Below, piece by piece: positions 1 to 5,643 of a DNA stretch of 5,643 bases. Below the pieces are notes generated by a model. It had not been told where the DNA came from and did not search any database. It saw only the letters and a list, made by a program, of their open reading frames with translations. The translations under genes and the position numbers were made by a program. Numbering within the stretch: position 1 is the stretch's first letter; every line of letters starts with the position of its first letter. The stretch comes from Actinomycetes bacterium (GTDB lineage Bacteria > Actinomycetota > Acidimicrobiia > Acidimicrobiales > Microtrichaceae), in the NCBI GenBank assembly GCA_023427825.1, contig JAEZAI010000532.1, forward strand, positions 1-5,643. Direction: 5' to 3'.

Positions 1-103
1 GATGGATCCAGACCTCGGGCCGGTCGGAGCCGGCGATCCGCCGGAGCGACGCGGCGACGTGCTCCTCCACGGCGTCGGGCGTGGGACCCGGCCGGTCATG
101 CAT
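1..103 (-). CDS. atzF: Allophanate hydrolase, N-terminal fragment (cut by window edge)
   Basis: Reading leftwards from an ATG at 103-101 gives 34 codons (MHDRPGPTPDAVEEHVAASL, then RRIAGSDRPEVWIH) that remain open at the window edge. The stretch RIAGSDRPEVWI resembles the start of AtzF-type allophanate hydrolases, where a short helix precedes a D-x-P-x-W-I motif. The amidase Ser-cisSer-Lys triad would lie outside the window and cannot be checked. The family hydrolyses allophanate to two NH3 and two CO2 in the cytoplasm. The start codon lies inside the end of the carboxylase gene as ATGCATGA, an 8-base overlap, which implies coupled translation; upstream, GGTGGTGA is a weak ribosome site. A second ATG at 99-97 is in another frame and gives an Arg/Pro/Ser-rich peptide unlike the family. 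Identity rests on this short match and on the usual place of atzF directly after the carboxylase gene. Confidence 0.8.
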   Translation of the reverse strand, partial: MHDRPGPTPDAVEEHVAASLRRIAGSDRPEVWIH

Positions 104-3100
104 CGGCGATCACCACCAGCGGAGAGCCCGCCTCGACGAGCGAGCCCGGCGCTGCCACGACGCGCCGGATGGTGCCGGCGCGTGGCGCCGGGACCGGCGT
201 CTCCGTCTTCATCGCCTCGAGCACGACCACCACCTGACCCGCGTCCACGAGCTCACCCTCCTCGACCTCGACCCGCCACACGTTGGCCGCCATGGGCGCC
301 CGGACGACGTCCTCGCCCGGCCCTGCGACCACGTCGGACCCGTCGCCCGACCCGGCCGCCGGCGGCTCGTCGTCGGTCCGATCGAACTCTCCCGCGGCCT
401 GCCACGCAGCCCGCTCCGCCGCGAACGCGGCCTGCTGCCGGTCCCGGAACTCGTCGATCGAGCGCCGCTCCTCCTGCAGGAACCGCAGGTGGTCCGACAG
501 GCGGAACGTGGACTCCTCGATCGCCACCTCGACCCGACCGTGGGGGAACCCGGCCCGCATGTCGAGCAGCTCGTTGGCCTCGACCGGGTACCAGCGGATC
601 TGGTCGAACAGGCGCAGCAGCCACCGCTCCTCGCCGGCGAACGGGCCCGATCGGCCGTGGCGGTTCCAGACCTGCAGGGTGCGCCCGACGAACTGATAGC
701 CCCCGGGCCCCTCCATGCCGTAGATGCACAGGTACGCGCCGCCGATGCCGACCGCGTTCTCGGGGGTCCACGTGCGGGCGGGGTTGTACTTGGTGGTGAC
801 CAGGCGGTGGCGCGGATCGAGCGGCGTGGCCACCGGCGCACCCAGGTACACGTCGCCCAGGCCGAGCACCATGTAGCTGGCGTCGAACACGGTCCTGCGG
901 ACGTCGTCGGTGGTGTCCAGCCCGTTGATGCGACGGATGAACTCGATGTTCCAGGGGCACCACGGCGCGTCGTCGCGGACCGACGTCATGTAGCGCTCGA
1001 TCGCCTCGCGGGTCGCCGGGTCGTCCCACGAGAGCGGCAGGTGCACGATCCGCGACGGCACCTCGATCTCGTCGATCGACGGCAGGTCGTCCTGCGCGCC
1101 GAGCACCAGGTCGGCGGCGCGTTCGACGGTGAGCACCGAGGGGTCGACGTGCAGCTGCAGCGACCGGATGCCGGCGGTCAGGTCGACGATGCCCGGGTGC
1201 GCGCGCTCCTGGAGCCAGCGGTGCAGCGTGTGGACCCGGAGTCGGACCTCCAGGTCGAGCACCATCGGCCCGTACTCCACGAGCAGGTTGTCGTCGCCGT
1301 CGCGCCGCAGCACGAGCTCGTGCGTCGTGGCGGTCGCCGGCTCCCGGTGCAGCACGCCGTCCGCCAGCCCGCCATCGACCGGGCCCACCCGTGTCGGATG
1401 CGACGCCGGCGGGTTGGCGGCGTCGGGGCGGATCGTCCCCACGGCCTCGTCGCGACGGCGCCGGAGCTCGGCCGCGCGGGGCGCGTCGACCGGCACCAGG
1501 CGGACGACATCGCCCGGCCGCAGCTGGCCCAGCTTCCAGCGCGACGCCTCGCAGACGACCGCCGGGCACACGAAGCCGCCCAGGCTCGGGCCGTCGGGTC
1601 CGAGCAGGATCGGCATGTCGCCGGTGAAGTCGACCGACCCGACCGCGTACGGCGTGTCGTGGATGTTCGACGGGTGCAGGCCCGCCTCGCCGCCGTCGGC
1701 GCGGGCCCACGTGGGCTTCGGTCCGACCAGGCGCACACCGGTGCGCGACGAGTTGTGGTGGACCTTCCACTCGGCCGCCAGCAACCGGTCCATGTCGGCC
1801 CGGGTGAAGAAGTCGGGCGCGCCGTGGGGTCCGATCGTCACCTCGAGGTCCCAGGAGTCCGTGAGCTCGGGGCGGTCCTCGAGCGGCACCGACCGGGGCT
1901 CGACGAGATCGGGACCCGCCGGCGCGATGCGCAGCACGTCGCCCGAGCGCAGCGCGCGCCCCCCGTGCCCGCCGAACCCGCCCAGCGTGAACGTGGACAC
2001 GCTGCCGAGGTACGGCGGGGCGTCGATGCCGCCGCGCACGGCCAGGTAGGCCCGCAGCCCGGGCCCGGTCCCCGTCCCGAGCCGGAGCTCGCCACCGGCC
2101 GGCACCGGCACGGGCTCCCACCACGGGACCGGCTCACCGTCGACGGTGGCGGGCATCGGCGAGCCCGTCAGGCAGACGACCGCGTCGTCGTGGAACCGCA
2201 GCGTCGGCCCGCTCAGCGTGAGCTCGAGCCCGGCCGCGGATGCCGGGTTGCCCACGGCGCGGTTGCCCAGGCGGAACGACAGGTCGTCCATGGGGCCGCT
2301 CGGGGGCACGCCGACGTCCCAGTGGCCCCGGCGGCCCGGGTGGTCCTGGACGGTGGTCATGGTGCCCGGTTCCAGCACCTCGAAGGTCGGCGACGGCACG
2401 TCGACCGCGTCGAGGTCCGAGGTGGTGGCGGCCACGGTGCGCAGGAGCGGCGTGGCCAGCACGGCGCGCAGCAGGCCGACGTTGGACTCCAGCCCGTCGA
2501 GCTCGGTGGCGGCCAGGGCCGCAGCCAGCCGGTCCGCCGCCTCCTCCCGATCGGCCCCCAGCGAGATCACCTTGGCGAGCAGCGGGTCGTAGAGCGGGCT
2601 GACCTCCGTGCCGGTGTCCACCCAGGTGTCCACGCGGGGCGGCGCGCCGGCCTCGCCGAGCGGCGCCGGCTCGAACCGGGAGGCGTCGTCGGGGAACCGC
2701 ACGCAAGTCAGCACGCCGGACGAGGGGCGGTGACCACGCGCCGCGTCCTCGGCGTACAGCCGGGCCTCGATGGCGTGGCCCCGGGGGTGGGGATCGGTCG
2801 CCCGCCACCGCTCCAGCAGGTCGGTGTCGCCGGCGGCCAGCCGGACCATCCACTCGACCAGGTCGACGCCCCAGACGGCCTCGGTCACCGGGTGCTCGAC
2901 CTGCAGGCGGGCGTTGACCTCCAGGAAGGCCACGTCGAACCGCTCGGCGTCGACCAGCAGCTCGACCGTGCCCGCCGACCGGTACCGCACCGCGGCCGCG
3001 AGCCGCCGGGCCGAGTCGTGCACGAGCTCCCGCACCTCGTCGGGAAGACCGTGCGCAGGTGTCTCCTCGAACACCTTCTGGTTCCGGCGCTGCAACGAGC

Positions 3101-3806
3101 AGTCGCGCTCCCCGAGCGTGACGGCATCGCCCTCGCCGTCGCCGAAGATCTGCACCTCCACGTGGCGGGCCCGTGCGACGTAGCGCTCCAGGAACACGGC
3201 TCCCGAGCCGAAGTTCGCCTCGCCCAGCCGCTGGACGCGCTCGAACGACTCGCGCAGCGAGGCGGCGTCGGGGCAGACCGTCATGCCGATCCCGCCCCCG
3301 CCGGCCACCGCCTTGAGCATGACCGGGTACCCGATCGACGACGCCTGGTGGAGCGCCTCGTCGATCGAGCCGAGGAGGCCCGATCCGGCCAGCAGCGGCA
3401 CGCCGGCCGCAGTTGCGGCCTCCCGCGCCAGGTGCTTCTGGCCGAAGATCCTCAGCTGCTCGGGGGTGGGCCCGATGAACGTGACGCCCTCGGCCTCGAG
3501 CGCCGCCGCGAGCTCGGTGCTCTCGGACAGGAACCCGTAGCCAGGGTGCACGGCCTGCGCACCCGTCGAGCGGACGGCGTCCAGCAGCGCGTCGAGGTCC
3601 AGGTAGCTGTCGCGGGCCGGACCGGGACCCAGGCGGACGGACCGGTCGGCCATCGCCACGTGCGGCGACCCCAGGTCCGCGTCGGAGTGGACGGCGACGG
3701 TGCCGATCCCGAGCCGCCGCAGCGTGTGCAGGATCCGGCACGCGATCTCGCCGCGGTTCGCCACGAGCACGCGCTCGAAGGGAGGCGGACCCTCCGCGAT
3801 GCTCAC
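96..3806 (-). CDS. uca: Urea carboxylase-type biotin carboxylase; probably guanidine carboxylase
   Basis: This complete 1,236-residue multidomain enzyme carboxylates urea, or more likely guanidine, using ATP, bicarbonate and covalent biotin. Domains in order: biotin carboxylase N domain (about 10-120; RVLVANRGEIACR, HPGYGFLSE at 87-95); ATP-grasp domain (about 125-325; glycine loop KAVAGGGGIGM at 165-175, CSLQRRNQK near 237-245, EVNARLQVEHPVTE at 296-309); biotin carboxylase C domain (about 343-455; GHAIEARLYAED); KipA-like carboxyltransferase half (about 475-775; SNIHDTPYAVGSVDFTGD); KipI-like half (about 840-1090; GLGDVYLGAPVATPLDPRHR, then KYNPARTWTPENAVGIGG); a Pro/Gly/Asp linker; and a biotinyl domain (about 1168-1235) with EAMKTE, where Lys1200 is the biotin site. 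All expected motifs are intact and the length is usual for bacterial urea carboxylases. The GTG start at 3806 makes a GTGA overlap with the preceding stop. The frame could begin 19 codons further upstream, but those residues are not family-like and would overlap the neighbour by 61 bases. Whether urea or guanidine is the true substrate cannot be settled from sequence alone. Confidence 0.96.
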   Translation of the reverse strand: MSIAEGPPPFERVLVANRGEIACRILHTLRRLGIGTVAVHSDADLGSPHVAMADRSVRLGPGPARDSYLDLDALLDAVRSTGAQAVHPGYGFLSESTELAAALEAEGVTFIGPTPEQLRIFGQKHLAREAATAAGVPLLAGSGLLGSIDEALHQASSIGYPVMLKAVAGGGGIGMTVCPDAASLRESFERVQRLGEANFGSGAVFLERYVARARHVEVQIFGDGEGDAVTLGERDCSLQRRNQKVFEETPAHGLPDEVRELVHDSARRLAAAVRYRSAGTVELLVDAERFDVAFLEVNARLQVEHPVTEAVWGVDLVEWMVRLAAGDTDLLERWRATDPHPRGHAIEARLYAEDAARGHRPSSGVLTCVRFPDDASRFEPAPLGEAGAPPRVDTWVDTGTEVSPLYDPLLAKVISLGADREEAADRLAAALAATELDGLESNVGLLRAVLATPLLRTVAATTSDLDAVDVPSPTFEVLEPGTMTTVQDHPGRRGHWDVGVPPSGPMDDLSFRLGNRAVGNPASAAGLELTLSGPTLRFHDDAVVCLTGSPMPATVDGEPVPWWEPVPVPAGGELRLGTGTGPGLRAYLAVRGGIDAPPYLGSVSTFTLGGFGGHGGRALRSGDVLRIAPAGPDLVEPRSVPLEDRPELTDSWDLEVTIGPHGAPDFFTRADMDRLLAAEWKVHHNSSRTGVRLVGPKPTWARADGGEAGLHPSNIHDTPYAVGSVDFTGDMPILLGPDGPSLGGFVCPAVVCEASRWKLGQLRPGDVVRLVPVDAPRAAELRRRRDEAVGTIRPDAANPPASHPTRVGPVDGGLADGVLHREPATATTHELVLRRDGDDNLLVEYGPMVLDLEVRLRVHTLHRWLQERAHPGIVDLTAGIRSLQLHVDPSVLTVERAADLVLGAQDDLPSIDEIEVPSRIVHLPLSWDDPATREAIERYMTSVRDDAPWCPWNIEFIRRINGLDTTDDVRRTVFDASYMVLGLGDVYLGAPVATPLDPRHRLVTTKYNPARTWTPENAVGIGGAYLCIYGMEGPGGYQFVGRTLQVWNRHGRSGPFAGEERWLLRLFDQIRWYPVEANELLDMRAGFPHGRVEVAIEESTFRLSDHLRFLQEERRSIDEFRDRQQAAFAAERAAWQAAGEFDRTDDEPPAAGSGDGSDVVAGPGEDVVRAPMAANVWRVEVEEGELVDAGQVVVVLEAMKTETPVPAPRAGTIRRVVAAPGSLVEAGSPLVVIADA

Positions 3807-4423
3807 GTCGCCGCCGGTCGGGTCACCGTCATCTGCACGGGCGTCGGGTCGAAGCCGTTGCACGGGTTGTTGATCTGCGGGCAGTTGGACACGACGACCA
3901 GCACGTCGCGCTCCGCCCGCAGGTCCAGCCAGAGGCCCGGGGCCGAGATGCCGTCCACGATGCCGAGCGACCCGTCGCCCTCGACCGGCACGTTCATGAA
4001 CCAGTTGATGTTGGACTGGATGTCGCGCTTGGTCAGGCCGTGGCGCGACATCTCCAGCACGAAGTTCTCCACGCAGGCGTGCTGGTGCCAGGTGTGGTGC
4101 CCGTACCGGAGCGTGTTGGACTCCTTGGAGCAGGCCCCGCCGATCGTGTCGTGCCGAGCGCAGGTGGTGTCCACCAGCGTCATCATCGGGTTGCCCTCGT
4201 TGGAGAGCAGCACGGTCCCGGGCGTCAGGAAGATGTTGCGCTGGGCGGCCATCGTGTCCGGCGCGCTGTAGCGCTCCCGCAGGTCGTGCGCGTCGTGGAT
4301 CAGGCAGTCGACCGCCTGGTTGCCACCCAGGTCGGTGATGCGCAGGGTCTCGCCGGCGCGCACCACGTGCGACCAGGGCGCCCTGGCCCGGACCGTCTCG
4401 TCGAGCACCGGCTCCCCGCTCAT
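3803..4423 (-). CDS. DUF1989 urea carboxylase-associated protein (short type); likely carboxyguanidine deiminase subunit
   Basis: This 206-residue soluble protein has no signal peptide or membrane segment and belongs to the DUF1989 family (UAAP type). Visible family features are GNQAVDCLIHDAHD (34-47), ERYSAPDT (50-57), the core DTTCARHDTIGGAC (85-98), NINWFMNVPV (138-147) and the C-terminal block SAPGLWLDLRAERDVLVVVSN (160-180) followed by CPQINNPCN (181-189). This is the shorter of the two UAAP paralogues, with a CPQxNNPCN ending. Characterised homologues pair with the second DUF1989 protein as CgdAB, which deiminates carboxyguanidine to allophanate and NH3; I do not assign the A or B letter. 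Cys88, His91, Asp92 and Cys98 are candidate metal-binding or catalytic residues by their clustering, which is inference. The ATG at 4423 overlaps the preceding stop as ATGA, with GGGGGTGG just upstream as a modest ribosome site. The stop overlaps the carboxylase GTG as GTGA. Confidence 0.93.
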   Translation of the reverse strand: MSGEPVLDETVRARAPWSHVVRAGETLRITDLGGNQAVDCLIHDAHDLRERYSAPDTMAAQRNIFLTPGTVLLSNEGNPMMTLVDTTCARHDTIGGACSKESNTLRYGHHTWHQHACVENFVLEMSRHGLTKRDIQSNINWFMNVPVEGDGSLGIVDGISAPGLWLDLRAERDVLVVVSNCPQINNPCNGFDPTPVQMTVTRPAAT

Positions 4424-5298
4424 CGGTCCACCCCCGCCGCCGCCATCCCCGCGGCCGACCGGAGGTCCTCGGTGTTCAGGTAGGCCCGGAGCCCCTCCGG
4501 CGTGGCGTTGCGGACCGGGTCGCCCGGCGCGGCGGGCTCGCCCCGCCAGGCCAGGACCCGCACCGGGGTCACGGTGTAGTCCGGCCGATCGTCCAGCGGG
4601 TGCGGGACGTCGACCAGGGTGACGAGCACGTCCATCTCCGCCCGCAGCACCACGTGGGCGCCCGGCGTGGCGGGCACCGCGTCCAGGACGATGGCCCCGT
4701 CGTCGCCGACCGTGACGCCCTTGAAGAGGTTGAGGTTGGGGGCCACGTCGCGCCGGTCCAGGCCCTGCTTGATGAGCGCCACCGCGAAGCGGTCCCGGCC
4801 GTTCGGAGTCGGACCGTCCACCTCGCCGTCGCCGTAGCGGGCCTCGTTGGTCCTGCGGTTCGTCGTCCCGCAGAAGGCGTCGTGGCGTCCCGAGGTGTCG
4901 GCCACGATCGCCATCATCACGCGGCCCATGTCGGACAGGAGCAGGGAGCCGACCGTCGGGTAGGCCTGCCACTGCACCTTGACCGTGTCGGCGATGTTCA
5001 GGCGCTCCGCCGTCTGGTCGGCGCGGTGGACGAGGAGGCCCACGCAGCCGTCGCCGTCGGTGTCCTCGATCATCAGGTGTGTCCCACGCGCGAGCACCTT
5101 GGACGAGTAGCCACCGCCGGCGATCACCTCGTCCCACACGACGTCCGCCGCGTCGACCTCGTCGGGCAGATCGGTGGCGTCGGTCGCCGGCACCGTCGGC
5201 TGCGTGCGCACCCGCTCGGCGGCCATCGCCCGCGCGTGGTCCCGGGCCGCCCAGGTCGTTGCGGTCGAGCTCTCGGATGGCTGCTCGCTGGTTCCCAC
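4420..5298 (-). CDS. DUF1989 urea carboxylase-associated protein (long type); likely partner subunit of carboxyguanidine deiminase
   Basis: The product is 292 residues from the GTG at 5298, and is the longer paralogue of the next gene. Family features are VVWDEVIAGGGYSSKVLARG (53-72), a core ADTSGRHDAFCG (133-144), NLNLFKGVTV (188-197), AEMDVLVTLVDVPHPLD (220-236) and a tail NATPEGLRAYLNTEDL (264-279). The pairing of long and short DUF1989 proteins before a carboxylase and AtzF matches the guanidine carboxylase/CgdAB gene set, in which the two proteins together deiminate carboxyguanidine. The chosen start has a strong GAGGAG five bases upstream. An in-frame GTG at 5415 lacks such a site and would translate through the inverted repeat. 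About 50 residues before the conserved domain are low in family resemblance, so an internal start such as the Met at residue 25 remains possible. Where I recall Cys in the DTC-x-x-HD motif of relatives, this protein has Ser136. Confidence 0.91.
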   Translation of the reverse strand: MGTSEQPSESSTATTWAARDHARAMAAERVRTQPTVPATDATDLPDEVDAADVVWDEVIAGGGYSSKVLARGTHLMIEDTDGDGCVGLLVHRADQTAERLNIADTVKVQWQAYPTVGSLLLSDMGRVMMAIVADTSGRHDAFCGTTNRRTNEARYGDGEVDGPTPNGRDRFAVALIKQGLDRRDVAPNLNLFKGVTVGDDGAIVLDAVPATPGAHVVLRAEMDVLVTLVDVPHPLDDRPDYTVTPVRVLAWRGEPAAPGDPVRNATPEGLRAYLNTEDLRSAAGMAAAGVDR

Positions 5299-5303
5299 TC
5301 CCG

Positions 5304-5309
5304 CTCCTC
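5304..5309 (-). promoter_or_regulatory. Shine-Dalgarno site that fixes the start of the first operon gene
   Basis: The minus strand reads GAGGAG, five bases (CGGGA) and then GTG at 5298. This is the only strong purine-rich ribosome site among the four enzyme genes. It supports the 5298 start over the in-frame GTG at 5415. The downstream genes begin at overlapping stop/start codons with weaker sites, consistent with ribosomes loading mainly here and re-initiating. Confidence 0.75.
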
Positions 5310-5320
5310 GTCGATCGAAG

Positions 5321-5341
5321 GTTTCGAGGTTGTATCGAAAC
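5321..5341. promoter_or_regulatory. Perfect 7-7-7 inverted repeat, candidate repressor operator
   Basis: On the minus strand the arms are GTTTCGA and TCGAAAC, perfect reverse complements, around the 7-base spacer TACAACC. The element is centred about 33 bases upstream of the GTG start of the first DUF1989 gene. Its size and two-fold symmetry suit a dimeric repressor of the TetR or a similar type. More TCGA steps follow directly (TCGATCGA at 5311-5318, and TCGAA-n3-TTCGA across 5315-5327), so a second overlapping half-site array is possible. As RNA it could also form a short 7-bp stem, but it has no T-run and is not a terminator. Confidence 0.5.
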
Positions 5342-5344
5342 ACA

Positions 5345-5375
5345 GTCAACGTCGAGCGGTCATACGAGGTCAACG
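5345..5375. repeat. Two direct copies of CGTTGAC, 24 bases apart
   Basis: The minus strand carries CGTTGAC at 5375-5369 and again at 5351-5345, immediately upstream of the inverted repeat. Each contains a -35-like TTGAC. The 24-base period is a little over two helical turns. The copies may be tandem activator sites, alternative -35 elements, or chance in a short region; two 7-base copies are weak evidence. Confidence 0.3.
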
Positions 5376-5458
5376 GCTGCGGGCGGCCTTCTCCGATCCG
5401 TAACCGAGCGTTCACGACGGCCGGACGTCGACGACCCCGATGGGTCCGCCCGCACCCG

Positions 5459-5643
5459 TCAGCCGAACTGCGACGCCGCCGTGCGGACCTGCTCGAGCGT
5501 GGTGCCGGGGGCGAGCAGACCCGCGACCGCCACGTCAGCGACCTCTCGGGCGACCACGTCGAGCGACGGTCGCGACCGCCCGCGGCACCAGTTCTGCGAT
5601 CCCTCGTCGACGGCCATCACGGTGAGCGCCGTGCGGCGAGGAT
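5459..5643 (-). CDS. C-terminal fragment of a probable TetR-family transcriptional regulator
   Basis: The frame enters from the right window edge and ends at a TGA at 5461-5459, giving 60 residues without a start in the window. The fragment reads PRRTALTVMAVDEGSQNWCR, then GRSRPSLDVVAREVADVAVA, then GLLAPGTTLEQVRTAASQFG. A Q-N-W-x-R-G segment followed by an amphipathic helix ending V-A-x-x-G-L-L is typical of the last two helices of TetR-type ligand-binding domains. The DNA-binding helix-turn-helix would lie outside the window, so the family call rests only on this weak C-terminal resemblance. The codon pattern is GC-rich in the third position, which supports real coding. It is on the same strand as the enzyme operon and 160 bases upstream, so it is the obvious candidate for a local regulator of that operon. 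Confidence 0.62.
   Translation of the reverse strand, partial: PRRTALTVMAVDEGSQNWCRGRSRPSLDVVAREVADVAVAGLLAPGTTLEQVRTAASQFG

Larger units (their letters stand above)
5299..5458 (-). promoter_or_regulatory. Intergenic leader and probable promoter region of the operon
   Basis: These 160 bases separate the upstream regulator-like gene from the first enzyme gene and are the only non-coding stretch in the window. The part nearest the start codon is visibly richer in A/T than its surroundings. It holds a 21-base inverted repeat, two CGTTGAC boxes that also contain -35-like TTGACT and TTGACC, and the ribosome site. I could not find a convincing -10 hexamer at 16-18 bases from either TTGAC box, so the promoter is not placed. 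Two weak hairpins with 5-base stems lie closer to the upstream gene (5415-5446), without a T-run. I see no recognisable guanidine-I, -II or -III riboswitch. Confidence 0.55.

Noticed and set aside
3807..3863. Upstream extension of the carboxylase to a start at 3863
   Set aside because: It would overlap the preceding gene by 61 bases and add 19 residues without family resemblance. The GTG at 3806 gives the GTGA junction matching the other overlaps.
81..4271. Plus-strand open frame of about 1,396 codons opposite the carboxylase and the short DUF1989 gene
   Set aside because: It lies exactly antisense to genes with intact, recognisable domains. Its translation is Arg/Val/Gly/His-rich without family motifs, and it spans two different minus-strand genes. 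Very high GC makes stop codons rare in such antisense frames.
4600..5403. Plus-strand open frame of 267 codons opposite the long DUF1989 gene
   Set aside because: It is antisense to a well-supported gene, has low-complexity His/Arg/Val-rich composition, and has no ribosome site or recognisable domain.
5299..5415. Upstream GTG start at 5415 for the long DUF1989 protein
   Set aside because: It has no purine-rich ribosome site, and the added residues would be encoded by the repeats of the regulatory region. The GTG at 5298 has GAGGAG five bases upstream.
5415..5446. Possible terminator after the TetR-like gene (stems GACCC/GGGTC at 5433-5446 and CGACG/CGTCG at 5415-5430)
   Set aside because: Both stems are only five base pairs and no T-run follows, which is easily met by chance at this GC content. 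Read-through from the upstream gene cannot be excluded.
5440..5625. Plus-strand 61-codon open frame at the right edge
   Set aside because: It is antisense to the TetR-like C-terminus, is Pro/Arg-rich and has no recognisable motif.

Overview
This high-GC window carries one compact catabolic operon on the minus strand, read from right to left, plus the 3' end of an upstream gene on the same strand. The very high GC content, GTG starts, Arg/Ala/Asp-rich proteins and GC-rich third positions fit an actinobacterium. A deep-branching group such as the Acidimicrobiia is possible, but that is inference only.

Layout in transcription order: (1) 5643-5459, the last 60 codons of a protein that looks like the ligand-binding end of a TetR-type repressor, cut by the window edge; (2) 5458-5299, a 160-base spacer with a perfect 7-7-7 inverted repeat, a repeated CGTTGAC box and a strong Shine-Dalgarno sequence; (3) 5298-4420, a 292-residue DUF1989 'urea carboxylase-associated' protein; (4) 4423-3803, a second, paralogous DUF1989 protein of 206 residues; (5) 3806-96, a complete 1,236-residue biotin-dependent urea carboxylase-type enzyme; (6) 103-1, the first 34 codons of a protein that by position and sequence is probably allophanate hydrolase (AtzF). 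The four enzyme genes overlap by 4, 4 and 8 bases, so they are almost certainly one transcript with coupled translation.

The enzymes fit a chain that ends in ammonia. The traditional reading is urea + HCO3- + ATP -> allophanate -> 2 NH3 + 2 CO2. However, paired DUF1989 proteins beside such a carboxylase have been characterised in other bacteria as the two subunits of carboxyguanidine deiminase (CgdAB), and the adjacent 'urea carboxylase' as guanidine carboxylase. The preferred reading is therefore a guanidine assimilation operon: guanidine -> carboxyguanidine -> allophanate + NH3 -> 2 NH3 + 2 CO2. No guanidine riboswitch can be recognised in the leader. A protein repressor acting at the inverted repeat is the simplest alternative the sequence offers.

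I see no mobile element, CRISPR array, tRNA or rRNA. The long open frames on the plus strand are shadows produced by high GC.
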